Below, piece by piece: positions 6,978 to 16,687 of a stretch of DNA of 37,485 bases. The position numbers and the translations under genes were made by a program. Origin of the DNA: Leyella stercorea. Its GTDB lineage: Bacteria > Bacteroidota > Bacteroidia > Bacteroidales > Bacteroidaceae. The notes beneath the pieces are model-generated. The model ran no database searches. It was not told where the DNA came from and worked only from the letters and a program-made list of their open reading frames with translations. The stretch's first letter is position 1. Each line of letters begins with the position of its first letter. The stretch is taken from NCBI RefSeq assembly GCF_021531655.1, contig NZ_JADYUF010000036.1:1-37485 (forward strand). Direction: 5' to 3'.

Positions 6978-8256
6978 TATTTATAAGCAACTGTTAAGAT
7001 GGAAGAATAAGAAGACACGTAAACCATTGATTCTTAATGGAGCCAGGCAGGTAGGCAAGACCTATATATTGCGTGAATTCGGCGAAAAAGAATATCAGAA
7101 AGTCGCATTCTTCAGCCTTGATCGCAATCAGAAGGTCAGAAAAGTGTTTGAGAAGAGTGGAAACACAGCCGATATTTTAATGGCTTTGTCTGCCATCAGT
7201 CAAGTAAATATCACTCCTGGCGACACTTTGTTAGTGCTTGATGAGATACAAGATTGTCCGAAGGCTTTGGAAGCATTGAAATTCTTTTGTGAGGAAACGC
7301 CCGACATTCATATTGTTGTGGCTGGCTCTTTGCTTGGATTGTCGCTCCATGATGGCACTTCGTATCCTGTAGGCAAAGTTGAGGAGATGCGTCTCTATCC
7401 CATGACTTTTTTAGAATTCTTAAATGCTATGGGCAAAACGCAGTTGGTTGATATCATAGTAAACAAAAACTGGACGGTCATCAACATGCTTGAAATGGAG
7501 CTTATCGGTCTCTTGCGACAATATTATTATGTAGGTGGAATGCCTGCAGCCGTATTGGCATACGTCGAACACAACAGCCTGCAAGAAATAAGAAGTATCC
7601 AGCAACAGATTCTTGCTGATTATCGACGCGACTTTTCCAAGCATGCTCCAGCACGCGAAGTGCCTCGTATAAATATGGTTTGGGATAGTATTCCGGCTCA
7701 GTTAGCTAAGGAGAATAAGAAATTCATATATGGAGCATTAAAGAAAAGTGCCCGTGCTACTGAGTTTGAGATAGCAATACAATGGTTGATTGATGCTGGT
7801 CTTGCATATAAGGTGGTTAGAGTCAATGCTCCTCGTTTACCTCTTAAATTCTATGAGGATACCGATGCCTTCAAACTTTTTATGCATGACGTAGGACTAA
7901 TGGGGGCTATGGCTGAAACTCCTGCCGAATCGATACTTGTTGGCGACAATGTTTTTTCAGAATACAAAGGTGCTTTTACCGAACTATATGTTTTCACTCA
8001 GTTGAAAGCTTTAGGCATGTCGCTCTACTATCATTCGGTCAACAATTCAACTATTGAGATTGATTTTATTACACAGAGTCATAACAAAGTGGTTCCGATA
8101 GAGGTAAAGGCTGAAGTAAATGTAAAGTCGAAGTCACTTAGAACCTTTATCACCTGCAATCCGGAACTCAAGGCGATACGTTTCTCAATGCTTCCTTATA
8201 TGGAACAAGATTGGATGACAAACATTCCTCTATATGCTTGTATGGCTGCAATATAA
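6967..8256 (+). CDS. AAA ATPase with C-terminal DUF4143 / PD-(D/E)XK-like domain
   Basis: A cytoplasmic protein of 429 residues. The N-terminal ATPase domain (AAA_14 type) has Walker A GARQVGKT (residues 25-32) and Walker B LLVLDEIQD (D92, E93), followed by the sensor-like segment VVAGSLLG. The C-terminal DUF4143 part (about 200-429) ends with IEIDFIT-(8)-VVPIEVKAE. There D366, E379 and K381 form the spacing of a PD-(D/E)XK nuclease-like site. The family is common and often variable in Bacteroidetes; no certain biological role is known. The frame is open from 6934 with TTG, but the ATG at 6967 fits the family start MxRxxYxxLLxWK. It is a single gene with its own promoter in a 33-bp repeat array, flanked by dispersed palindromes, and A+T-richer than its neighbours, which suggests acquisition. 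Confidence 0.85.
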   Translation: MQRDIYKQLLRWKNKKTRKPLILNGARQVGKTYILREFGEKEYQKVAFFSLDRNQKVRKVFEKSGNTADILMALSAISQVNITPGDTLLVLDEIQDCPKALEALKFFCEETPDIHIVVAGSLLGLSLHDGTSYPVGKVEEMRLYPMTFLEFLNAMGKTQLVDIIVNKNWTVINMLEMELIGLLRQYYYVGGMPAAVLAYVEHNSLQEIRSIQQQILADYRRDFSKHAPAREVPRINMVWDSIPAQLAKENKKFIYGALKKSARATEFEIAIQWLIDAGLAYKVVRVNAPRLPLKFYEDTDAFKLFMHDVGLMGAMAETPAESILVGDNVFSEYKGAFTELYVFTQLKALGMSLYYHSVNNSTIEIDFITQSHNKVVPIEVKAEVNVKSKSLRTFITCNPELKAIRFSMLPYMEQDWMTNIPLYACMAAI

Positions 8257-8504
8257 AGACAGCGAATATATAGAGTCGACTCTTATGCTCTATTGATAAT
8301 AAGAATGTACAGGCTGACTGCGCAGGCTATGGCGTCCTCGCCATAGCCTCCTACTGTTAGCAATGTCTATTTTAATGATGGATAAAACTTTATCTTAACC
8401 CCCAATTCAACACTTAACATTTAACATTCAACACTTAATAAGCCCTCTTTTTTGTCCTGACCGCAACATTTTTTGGCGTATTTTAAAAAAAAACTAACAG
8501 TTGC
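8257..8504. other. Gene-free spacer with hairpin and low-complexity repeat
   Basis: No gene is seen. The stretch holds the REP-like hairpin at 8324-8349 and an AACA(T/C)TTAACATT-like low-complexity tract at about 8395-8440. That tract resembles the AATTCAAAACTC tracts found later in the suf operon. Confidence 0.6.
8324..8349. repeat. REP-like hairpin, copy 2
   Basis: AGGCTATGGC and GCCATAGCCT form a perfect 10-bp stem with a 6-nt loop. Flanks CTGCGC (left) and CCTAC (right) match the flanks of copy 1 at 881-906 in inverted orientation. Confidence 0.75.
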
Positions 8505-8535
8505 TTTGCCGTTTTTAGAATTTGTTATATCTTTG
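8505..8535 (+). promoter_or_regulatory. Promoter of the susCD locus
   Basis: TTTG at 8505-8508 and TATCTTTG at 8528-8535 are 19 nt apart, a good match to the Bacteroidetes consensus. An A+T-rich leader of about 130 nt follows before the start codon at 8672. It contains a stem of CTGCAACGA (8569-8577) with TCGTCTGCAG (8587-8596, one bulge). Confidence 0.75.
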
Positions 8536-8671
8536 CAAAGACTAATTTATAAACCTACAGACCATTTACTGCAACGATACTAACCTTCGTCTGCAGCAAC
8601 ATATATAAATATCGTCAATAACAACGATTAAACCATTAAATAACCATATTTACTAACAAACCAAAAGAATT

Positions 8672-11600
8672 ATGCAAAAAGGACATGCTTTTAAGTTCTC
8701 CATGAGGGCTGGCTTGGCGACAATCCTTTTAGGTGCATCGCTTACCGTGAATGCGCAAGATGTTGTCAAGGGTATTGTAACAGATTCGACTGGCGAACCT
8801 GTAATTGGAGCAACTATTAAGGTGAAGGGTTCTGACAAGACTGGAACCATTACAGCACTTGATGGCGACTTCTCGCTTGCTGGTGTTCAGAAGGGTCAGA
8901 CACTTGTAATTTCTTACATCGGTTTTACACCCCAAGAAGTTAAATTCAACGGAAAGGACATTAAGGTTATTCTCCAAGAAGACTCTAAGGCTCTTAACGA
9001 AGTTGTGGTTGTAGGTTATGGTAGCTCAAAGAAGCGCGACTTGATTGCTTCTGTATCTACTGTAAAGGCTGATGAAATGTCTAACCTTCCTGTCACCAAC
9101 ATTGCACAGGGTCTTGCCGGTCGTTCGCCTGGTCTTATCGTGCAGGCAAGCGGTGGTGGTGTAAACTCTACTCCTTCTATTAGTATCCGTGGTGGTGGCG
9201 ATCCCTTGTACGTTATCGACGGCGTGGTACGTTCTTCTGTTGACTTCCGCAACCTTTCGCCCGACGACATCGAGTCAATGTCAATCCTTAAGGATGCTTC
9301 TGCTACTGCGGTCTACGGTTCGCGTGCGTCTAACGGTATCGTACAGGTTGTAACTAAGCGTGGTAAGAGCGGTAAGGTAAGCATCGACTACGACTTCAAC
9401 ATGTCGTTCTCACAGCCAAGTATCTGGCCTGAGAAGATGCACTCTTACGAGCGTGCTGAATGGGCTAACGTAGCTAAGAACAACGACCTTATGAATGGTC
9501 AGGAAAGCCCGGTTTACTCAGCAGAGGCTATACAGAAGATGCGCGACGGATCAGACCCGCTCAACTTCGGTGATACCAACTGGCGCAAACTTGTGCTCAG
9601 AGATTGGGCACCGCAGTCAAAGCACACTGTAAGATTGACAGGTGGTAATGATGTTCATCAGTTCTATATGTCAGTAGGACATATAGACCAGAACTCACTC
9701 TATCGCAGCGACAACCACTGGATGAAGCGTACTACATTCCGCTTGGCAGAGTCGGCTACAATCAAGGCTCTCGGATTGCAGGTTAACGCTGCCCTTGACG
9801 GTTATCGCCAGCATCAGGAGCACCCTTACACTTCTACTTCAAATAGTTACTATCATGTATTCTCGCACATTAACAATCAGTCGCCTATGCGTCCTGGTGT
9901 TAATAGTCTCGGATTGCCATACAACGTTACCGACAACCCCGTTGCAGAGACAGCAGCCGATGCAGGTTACCAGCGTAGCATTGTTAACGTTATCAACGGT
10001 AAGGGCGAGCTGGTATGGTCATGCCTTTGGGTAGACGGCTTGAAGGTTCGTCTTGCAAGCAACTACCGCTACTATGGCGAGACTTACAAGAACTGGCGCA
10101 AGGATGCAGCTCAGTACGACTGGGAATCAGACGTAGCTCAGTATGCCAACAAGCCACAGCTCTATCACCGTTCTGGCACAGGCTACTCTTACACCAACCA
10201 GGCATTCGTCGAGTATGCTAATACATTCGGTCAGCACAACATCTCGGCTCTCGGTGGTTTCGAGCAGTATTACGAGAAGGGCGAATCGTACGATGCTACA
10301 CGTAGCAGCTACGATTTCTCTATCGACCAGATGGGTGTAGGTCCTGCCAACGACCAGTTGAACAGCGGTTCGGAGTCAGAACTCGGACGTGCTGCATGGA
10401 TTGGTCAGGTGAAGTACAACTATGCCAACAAGTATTATGCAGAGGGAAGCATCCGTTATGATGGTTCTGACTATTTCGCACCGGGCCATCGTTGGGGCGC
10501 ATTCTTCAGTGGAGCTCTCGGATGGGTTATTTCTGAGGAGAAGTTCATGAAGAGCCTTGTCGAGAAGAATATCTTCAACTCGTTGAAGCTCCGTGCTTCT
10601 TATGGTCAGACAGGTCTTGACAGCAGCGCAGGTCGTTTTGCCTATCTTACATCATACAGCCTTAACAACCAGGCTTATGTAATCAACGGCAAGTATGTGC
10701 CGGGATTCTCTGAGGGCAGTCTGCCTTCACCCGACCTCACATGGTACACCACACGCCAGACTGATATCGGCTTCGACTTCGCATCGCTCAACAACCGTCT
10801 CTACGGTTCGTTCGACTACTTCTACTACTCTACAAAGGGTTATCTGCAGTCGCCTACCGGTGACAGCTATCTCAACACATCTATCGGTGTAGGACTGCCA
10901 CGCGTTAAGTCAGACAGCGAATTCCGTCGCGAGGGTTGGGAACTCCAGCTCGGATGGCGTAGCAACGTTGGCGACTTGAAGTATGACATCTCGGGCAACT
11001 TCACCTACTTCGACCAGCTTTGGGCTTTGAACCGCAGCGAGAGCGAGTCTTCATACATGAATCCTTACACTCGTCAGCAGCAGCAGAAGGGCTACTATGG
11101 CGTATTGTACAAGAATCTCGGCTACTACAAGAATGCAGACGATGTATTGAATAGCCCGGGCTATGTTAGTGGCTTGAACTCTGGCTATCTTACAGCTGGT
11201 GATATCAAGTATGAGGATACCAACGGTAACGGTATGATTGACGGTGGCGACCAGCGTCGTCTGGGCAAGGCATCTATGCCACGCGGCCAGTTCGGTATCA
11301 ACATGAACTTCCAGTACAAGGGCTTCTATCTCAGCATGCTCTTCCAGGGTTCTACAAACTTCGGTATGTACATCCCGGGTTCGGCAGCTATGCAGACAGG
11401 CCAGGCAGGTACATTGCCAGTGGCATTCGACTATCAGACCGATACTTGGACACCTAACAACAGAGATGCTAAATATCCGCGTCTCATGGCCAACACCAGC
11501 CTCAACTCGAACAACAACTATCAGAGCAGTGACTTCTGGCTCATCAACGGTGCCTACTTGCGTATGAAGGACTTCCAGTTCGGTTATGACCTCAAGCACT

Positions 11601-11776
11601 CATTGCTGCGCAGCGTAGCATGGCTCTCACGCGCCAAGGTGGGTATCTCAGGACAGAACATCTTCACAATCTCTCAGGCTACCAAGTTCGGACTCGACCC
11701 AGAGAACTCTTCAGCAGAGAACTATGGCTATCCGGTAGAGCGAGTAATTGCATTTACAATTAATTTAGGATTCTAA
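8672..11776 (+). CDS. SusC-like TonB-dependent glycan transporter
   Basis: An outer membrane barrel that imports oligosaccharides with its SusD partner, powered by TonB. It has 1034 residues, typical for the family. Order: signal peptide ending SLTVNAQ; carboxypeptidase-like domain (about 30-105, GIVTDSTGEPVIGATIKVKG); the characteristic NEVVVVGYG segment (residues 109-117); the plug with SISIRGGGDPLYVIDGV and SILKDASATAVYGSRASNGI; the barrel; and the C-terminus VIAFTINLGF ending in aromatic Phe. The ATG at 8672 directly precedes a good signal. It is first in an operon with a susD-like gene 6 nt downstream. The substrate cannot be read from it; the downstream glycosidases suggest alpha-linked host glycan fragments. 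Confidence 0.95.
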   Translation: MQKGHAFKFSMRAGLATILLGASLTVNAQDVVKGIVTDSTGEPVIGATIKVKGSDKTGTITALDGDFSLAGVQKGQTLVISYIGFTPQEVKFNGKDIKVILQEDSKALNEVVVVGYGSSKKRDLIASVSTVKADEMSNLPVTNIAQGLAGRSPGLIVQASGGGVNSTPSISIRGGGDPLYVIDGVVRSSVDFRNLSPDDIESMSILKDASATAVYGSRASNGIVQVVTKRGKSGKVSIDYDFNMSFSQPSIWPEKMHSYERAEWANVAKNNDLMNGQESPVYSAEAIQKMRDGSDPLNFGDTNWRKLVLRDWAPQSKHTVRLTGGNDVHQFYMSVGHIDQNSLYRSDNHWMKRTTFRLAESATIKALGLQVNAALDGYRQHQEHPYTSTSNSYYHVFSHINNQSPMRPGVNSLGLPYNVTDNPVAETAADAGYQRSIVNVINGKGELVWSCLWVDGLKVRLASNYRYYGETYKNWRKDAAQYDWESDVAQYANKPQLYHRSGTGYSYTNQAFVEYANTFGQHNISALGGFEQYYEKGESYDATRSSYDFSIDQMGVGPANDQLNSGSESELGRAAWIGQVKYNYANKYYAEGSIRYDGSDYFAPGHRWGAFFSGALGWVISEEKFMKSLVEKNIFNSLKLRASYGQTGLDSSAGRFAYLTSYSLNNQAYVINGKYVPGFSEGSLPSPDLTWYTTRQTDIGFDFASLNNRLYGSFDYFYYSTKGYLQSPTGDSYLNTSIGVGLPRVKSDSEFRREGWELQLGWRSNVGDLKYDISGNFTYFDQLWALNRSESESSYMNPYTRQQQQKGYYGVLYKNLGYYKNADDVLNSPGYVSGLNSGYLTAGDIKYEDTNGNGMIDGGDQRRLGKASMPRGQFGINMNFQYKGFYLSMLFQGSTNFGMYIPGSAAMQTGQAGTLPVAFDYQTDTWTPNNRDAKYPRLMANTSLNSNNNYQSSDFWLINGAYLRMKDFQFGYDLKHSLLRSVAWLSRAKVGISGQNIFTISQATKFGLDPENSSAENYGYPVERVIAFTINLGF

Positions 11777-11782
11777 ACAATT

Positions 11783-13720
11783 ATGAAAAATAATATTATT
11801 AAGATAGGATTGTTCGGCATTCTTGCTATGGGTGCCGCATCTTGCCAAGATACGTTGGATACTCATCCGACAACTACCTTCGACGAGGCTACTGTATGGG
11901 GTTCTAAAGCCACAGCAAATGCTTTCGTCAATGCCACCTACGACAATGTCATAACAATGTTCACTGGCAATGGCTCGTGTGCAAGTTGGGAGGCTCGTAC
12001 ACCTAACGGTATTAAGTGCTCACAAGTAGGCGAAGGCATTGATGGTTTAGCTACCGAGCTTGGCCTTTCAAGAAGTTCCGACTTCGGCATCAATCGTTTT
12101 GCACTGCTCCGCCGTTGCAACCTCATCATCCAGAAGGCTCAGGCTTCGACAGCCATGACCGAGGGTGATAAGGCAGAAATTATTGCCAAGGGTCGTCTGC
12201 TCCGTGGCCTTGTATTCTTCGACCAGGCACGCAAGATGGGACGTTTTGTCCCTATGTGTGAGGTCATTACAGAAAAAGATGAGGATAAGGCCACTATTCC
12301 TATGACTAAGAATGTAGCCGAGAGCTACAAGTATGTCATCGATGACTTGGAGGCTGCTATACCTGGCTTGCCTACTGAGGCTCTGCCAGGTGAACCTACA
12401 AAGTATGCTGCCGAAGTTCTGTTGAGCCGCGCATTGTTGCAGGCTTACGCTTACACAAAGAATACTGAGTATCTCGACAAGGCCATCACCTATGCTAAGG
12501 ACGTAACAGAGAACTGCTCACTCAGCAACACCTATGGTGGCATGTTCAACGAGAAGGACGAGACCAATCCAGAGATTCTGTGGGGTTACTATCGTTTGAA
12601 GGCAAACTCTACAATTGGTGGTTACGAGGAGCTGATCCGCACATATCCTAACATCGGAGCGGACGATGTAACTAACTCAAAGTCGCCTGTTAAGGTGCAG
12701 AATCCTAACGGTCGTACATTTGAGGGATGGGCCATCTACTTCCCGACACAGGATATGGTTGACCAGTATCTCGTTACCGACGAGGAGACTGGTAAGGCTC
12801 TGCCTTGGTGGGAGACCTCACAGTACAAGAAGAATGTAGACGTCCTTGACCCGACAACTGTTACAGCGGCTGGACAGATTGATTCATACGAGCAGGTAAA
12901 CGGCAATGCTCGTCGCATTCCTACTCCTCAGGACTTTGCACAGCTTAATAGCGCTCATCCTACCAATCTGCGCTACCACAAGCTGAAGGCAGGTTCGGAA
13001 ACCAACCTTTCGAAGTTGATGTATAGCGGTCGCGATGCACGCTTTGCTTCTTCAATTGTTTACGACGGCTGTACATGGATTGGCGAGACTGTAGAAACCA
13101 ACCTTGGAGGCAACCTCTCAATGGGCGTACGTGATAAGGAAGACGGTGGCTGGTACAACACTACTACTGGTTACTACTGGCGCAAGTCGAACATCGAGAG
13201 CCCTGAGCCACGTGCATATTTCGATTGTAAAGTACAGCTCCACTACAACATGTGCCGCACAGGCGAGGCTTTCATGAACCTTGCTGAGGCTTACCTCTTG
13301 AAGAAGGATGTTGCCAAAGCTGTTGAGGCTCTCAACGCCACACGCGTAAAGCATGGTAAGATTGCTCCATCTACAGCTACAACAGAGGCTGAGGCTTGGG
13401 CCGACTACATCCGCGAGCGCCGTGTAGAGATGGCAAATGAGAATGGCGACATCTATTTCAGCTACTTGCGCTGGGGTAAGTATGGTGGCTATGCCAACAA
13501 CGGACGCGAGGCTGGCGACGTTATCTACGATCTCGACCGCCCAGTTTACAAGATTGAGATTTCACGCGACCGCACACAGTTGCTCATCAATCAGGTGACA
13601 CTTCTTGGTAGTGCTAACCGTAACTTCACCACTAAGCGTTATCTCTTCCCTATTGCTCAGGGATTCCTCGACACTCGTGAGTCATACGGTCTCGACCACG
13701 AACAGAATGAGGGTTGGTAA
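11783..13720 (+). CDS. SusD/RagB-like glycan-binding lipoprotein
   Basis: A surface lipoprotein of 645 residues that forms the lid of the SusC transporter and binds glycan. The signal MKNNIIKIGLFGILAMGAAS ends at lipobox Cys21. SusD hallmarks follow: the N-terminal LDTHPTTTFDEATVWGS; the helical TPR-like core with KAEIIAKGRLLRGLVFFDQARKMG and KYAAEVLLSRALLQAYAYT; and the C-terminal EAFMNLAEAYLLKKDVAKAVEALNATR and YIRERRVEMANENGDIYFSYLRWG. It is slightly longer than the usual 500-620 residues. It starts 6 nt after susC and is followed 29 nt later by a small lipoprotein gene, so the genes are co-transcribed. Confidence 0.95.
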   Translation: MKNNIIKIGLFGILAMGAASCQDTLDTHPTTTFDEATVWGSKATANAFVNATYDNVITMFTGNGSCASWEARTPNGIKCSQVGEGIDGLATELGLSRSSDFGINRFALLRRCNLIIQKAQASTAMTEGDKAEIIAKGRLLRGLVFFDQARKMGRFVPMCEVITEKDEDKATIPMTKNVAESYKYVIDDLEAAIPGLPTEALPGEPTKYAAEVLLSRALLQAYAYTKNTEYLDKAITYAKDVTENCSLSNTYGGMFNEKDETNPEILWGYYRLKANSTIGGYEELIRTYPNIGADDVTNSKSPVKVQNPNGRTFEGWAIYFPTQDMVDQYLVTDEETGKALPWWETSQYKKNVDVLDPTTVTAAGQIDSYEQVNGNARRIPTPQDFAQLNSAHPTNLRYHKLKAGSETNLSKLMYSGRDARFASSIVYDGCTWIGETVETNLGGNLSMGVRDKEDGGWYNTTTGYYWRKSNIESPEPRAYFDCKVQLHYNMCRTGEAFMNLAEAYLLKKDVAKAVEALNATRVKHGKIAPSTATTEAEAWADYIRERRVEMANENGDIYFSYLRWGKYGGYANNGREAGDVIYDLDRPVYKIEISRDRTQLLINQVTLLGSANRNFTTKRYLFPIAQGFLDTRESYGLDHEQNEGW

Positions 13721-13749
13721 TTTAATTAAAGAAACAAAAAACAAAGAAT

Positions 13750-14214
13750 ATGAAAATCTTGAAATTCTTTATAGCCATGTTTGTCATGGCTCTGAGTTGC
13801 ACCTCTTGTCTTGAGAGCGATCTTGAAAAGCTCGACACATACGATGGATGCGACATCACAGCAGGTTATGCATGGTATCGTTATAAGGGTACAGACAAAA
13901 TCAACGCCAGCGGTGAGGTGCAGGTTATCCAGAAGCAGTTGCAGCGCACAGGTCAGGCTATCGACAACGAGGCTGCTACATGTGCATTGACATTCAAGGT
14001 GCCTACAAACTTCACTGAAAAAGAGAAGGCTGACGTTAATATCAACAATATCGTTGTTGCAGTCAACATCTCTACAGCATCAGTTATGCAGCCTGTTGAA
14101 GGCGCACCTAAGCTGGGTGTTCCTGCCGATTGGTCACAACCCCACAAGTACATTGTGAAGGCTGCCGATGGCAAATCAAAAATTTGGACAATCAGTGTAA
14201 ATCTTAATAAGTAA
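13750..14214 (+). CDS. Small PUL lipoprotein with DUF5018/Ig-like end
   Basis: A lipoprotein of 154 residues. The signal MKILKFFIAMFVMALSC carries candidate lipobox cysteines at 17 and 20. The mature part is a single beta-rich domain ending HKYIVKAADGKSKIWTISVN. That ending resembles the YTVTAxDGxxKxYTV strand pattern of DUF5018 and other Ig-like domains beside SusD genes. It is probably an accessory surface glycan-binding protein at the outer membrane (inference from position). No catalytic motif is visible. It lies 29 nt after susD, and a terminator-like hairpin follows 29 nt after its stop. Confidence 0.7.
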   Translation: MKILKFFIAMFVMALSCTSCLESDLEKLDTYDGCDITAGYAWYRYKGTDKINASGEVQVIQKQLQRTGQAIDNEAATCALTFKVPTNFTEKEKADVNINNIVVAVNISTASVMQPVEGAPKLGVPADWSQPHKYIVKAADGKSKIWTISVNLNK

Positions 14215-14243
14215 GCTTTATACTTAGTGTAAAATAGGAGTTG

Positions 14244-14297
14244 AGAATAAGGTGAGAGGAGAGCTCTGTGGTTCTACCTTCCCACCTTATTCTTTTT
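14244..14297 (+). terminator. Terminator-like hairpin inside the PUL
   Basis: AGAATAAGGTG (14244-14254) pairs perfectly with CACCTTATTCT (14283-14293) and is followed by TTTT. It lies 31 nt before the next gene and may reduce transcription of the enzymes relative to susCD. A purine-rich AAAAGGAG precedes the next ATG. Confidence 0.65.
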
Positions 14298-14324
14298 AAA
14301 TAGAACTTATCATAAAAGGAGTAA

Positions 14325-16544
14325 ATGAAGAAAGATAATCTTAGAAATACTTTTGGAGCGCTTCTCTTGGGTTGTTTGTTGGGCAATGTTGCTACAACAG
14401 CTCACGCTCAGAAGGTAGTGTTCCCACAGCAGAAGCAGGCTGGAGTAGCTGCATTGAAGGTTGAAGCCCAGAAATTTGTACTCTCAAACAGTTTGTTGGA
14501 AGCATCTTATTCTGTTGTTGACGGCAAGTTGCACTTTGATGGATGCAGCGCTATGGACTTGCTGCCATCAAACGATCTGTTCAGTGTGCGCCTTGCCGAC
14601 TGCACCGAGTTTGCTTCTTCGGATATGAAACTCGTGAGCGTTGAGGGCGAAACATATACTGCCGATAAAAAGGCAGCCAAGGGTTCAGAGCGTTTCAATG
14701 GTAAGGGCGTAAAGGCTGTATTTACTCGTGGCAGCATCAAGGTGGAGTGGCGTGCAGTGTTGCGTGACGGTTCGCACTATCTGCGTACAGAGATGAGCAT
14801 TTCATCAGACAAGGATGTACGCATGGATAACATCAAGCCGATGATTTATGCCGTAGACAATAGCAAGGCTAAGTCGGCTCCCGTTGTTGTGGGCAACACT
14901 CGTGGTGCTGTACTCCTTAGCAACAAGATATTTGCAGGTCTTGAGACTCCTATGGGTGTCAATACTAATAATGTAGATCCTGCCGACATCGCTACTATCA
15001 ACAACCGCGACGTAGTTCCGATGGTGGGCAACTGGGTGCGTCACACCACACTGAATGCCGGCAAGACATGGAATGTAAGCAGTGTTGTAGGTCTTGTGGC
15101 TGAGGGTCAGCCACGCCGTTCGTTTCTTGCATACAGCGAGCGTGAGCGTGCTGCTGCATGGCATCCAATGACAATCTACAACTCATGGTATGAGCTTAAT
15201 ATCGACCGCAACAACGCTCCCGGCAACCGTGGCAAGTACGACGCTGAGGACAAACTGAACCTTAAGGGCGACTATTCGGAGAATATGACAGCCACACAGT
15301 GCGAGGACGTAGTGAGCAACTGGAAGAAGAAGTTCTACGACGTTTACGGCAAGGCTCCGGTAGCATTTGTATTCGACGACGGATGGGATGCTTACGGAAC
15401 ATGGACATTCAATCCAAACTTCCCCGAAGGATTCAAGAAAGTAGACGCTATGGCTCGCGAAATGGGTGTAGGCATTGGTGCATGGCTCGGTCCGGTTGGC
15501 GGATATGGAGCAAGTGGCGAATATCGCCGTGGCTACTGGCGCGGACGTGGTGGCATGCAGCTCAGCAACCCTGCCTATTACGACTACTTCGTAAAGTGCT
15601 CAAGCGACATGATTGACAAGTACGACTTCCGCTTCTTCAAGTACGATGGCATCAGCGCCCAGTTCTCGGCTGTAGGCCCGGACATGACCGATGCAGGACT
15701 TGAAAACTGCGAGGCAATCATCAGCATCGAGAACGATGTTCGCAAGAAGCGTAAGGACATCTTCTACAACACCACCGTTGGTACATGGGCTTCACCGTTC
15801 TGGTTCCATGTGAGCGATGCGGTATGGCGTCAGGAAGGCGACTTCGGTACTATTGGCGTTGGCGACGACCGCGAACAGTGGATTACTTATCGCGACCGCC
15901 TTGTTCATCAGAACTTCATCGACCGTTCGCCCATCTGTCCTATCAATACATTGATGACACACGGCGTTATCCTTACCCGTTTCGGTGCAGTGTCTAAGAC
16001 AATGAACTATGACGGCATTGTGCGCGAGATGCGTTGTGCATTCGGTTGTGGCTCGTCAATGGTTGAACTTTACACCGACTACAAGCTTCTCGACGAGATA
16101 AAGAACCGTAAGGGTAAGAAGGGCACATTATGGAAGCAGCTTGCTGATGCTATGGACTGGCAGCAGCGCAATGCTGATGTATTGCCCGACGTACATTGGG
16201 TAGGTGGCAATCCTTGGGATGGCAAGAAGGCCAACATTTATGGTTGGGCAGCATGGAACGGCAAGAAGACAACGCTTGCTCTGCGCAATCCAGATGTTGC
16301 AGGTCAGACACTAACAACAACCCTGCGCAAGGTGTTCGACATCCCTGCTTATATCAAGACAACCATCACCCTTCGTAGCTCATACTCCGACCAGCGTATT
16401 GGTAAGGGAGGCATTGAGGGCCTGCCCGTAGGCAAGGCTGTGGACATCGACAAGCAGATAACTATCACTATGCCTAAGTCGTCGGTATTCGTATTCGAGG
16501 GCGTTGACAATGGTAAGTTCGACTTTGGAGAAGCCAACAAATAA
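14325..16544 (+). CDS. Putative clan GH-D-like (GH36/GH27-type) alpha-glycosidase
   Basis: An exported protein of 739 residues with a signal peptide ending ATTAHAQ. An N-terminal beta-sandwich (about 30-290) precedes a TIM barrel (about 300-640) and a C-terminal beta domain. The barrel has AFVFDDGWDAYGTW, GAWLGPVGG and RFFKYDGIS, where D441 sits like the KxD nucleophile of GH27/GH36. HVSDAVWRQEGD follows, with D498 a candidate acid/base. This matches proteins often labelled alpha-galactosidase or misleadingly enterotoxin in Bacteroidetes. Activity could be alpha-galactosidase or alpha-N-acetylgalactosaminidase; the family number is not certain. It follows susCD and the lipoprotein and precedes GH89, so periplasmic or surface trimming of imported glycans is likely. 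Confidence 0.7.
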   Translation: MKKDNLRNTFGALLLGCLLGNVATTAHAQKVVFPQQKQAGVAALKVEAQKFVLSNSLLEASYSVVDGKLHFDGCSAMDLLPSNDLFSVRLADCTEFASSDMKLVSVEGETYTADKKAAKGSERFNGKGVKAVFTRGSIKVEWRAVLRDGSHYLRTEMSISSDKDVRMDNIKPMIYAVDNSKAKSAPVVVGNTRGAVLLSNKIFAGLETPMGVNTNNVDPADIATINNRDVVPMVGNWVRHTTLNAGKTWNVSSVVGLVAEGQPRRSFLAYSERERAAAWHPMTIYNSWYELNIDRNNAPGNRGKYDAEDKLNLKGDYSENMTATQCEDVVSNWKKKFYDVYGKAPVAFVFDDGWDAYGTWTFNPNFPEGFKKVDAMAREMGVGIGAWLGPVGGYGASGEYRRGYWRGRGGMQLSNPAYYDYFVKCSSDMIDKYDFRFFKYDGISAQFSAVGPDMTDAGLENCEAIISIENDVRKKRKDIFYNTTVGTWASPFWFHVSDAVWRQEGDFGTIGVGDDREQWITYRDRLVHQNFIDRSPICPINTLMTHGVILTRFGAVSKTMNYDGIVREMRCAFGCGSSMVELYTDYKLLDEIKNRKGKKGTLWKQLADAMDWQQRNADVLPDVHWVGGNPWDGKKANIYGWAAWNGKKTTLALRNPDVAGQTLTTTLRKVFDIPAYIKTTITLRSSYSDQRIGKGGIEGLPVGKAVDIDKQITITMPKSSVFVFEGVDNGKFDFGEANK

Positions 16545-16634
16545 TTGTTGTTGGCCAATCTATACTTAGTTTATAGGTAGAAAGGAGAGTATGTCAAAAG
16601 TCAATTATACGGGCTGAAGGCTGCTATCATAGGA

Positions 16635-16658
16635 GGGTAGGGCATCCTTGCCCTACCC
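16635..16658. repeat. REP-like hairpin, copy 3
   Basis: GGGTAGGGC and GCCCTACCC form a perfect 9-bp stem with loop ATCCTT. It has the same plan as copies 1 and 2 but with compensating changes in both arms. It lies within fold-back element B. Confidence 0.7.
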
Positions 16659-16687
16659 ACTCTGCCTTTATCTACAGTAGATTGAGT

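Noticed and set aside
11051..11599. Open frame of 182 codons on the minus strand
   Set aside because: It lies antisense to the susC-like barrel, which is continuous and conserved.
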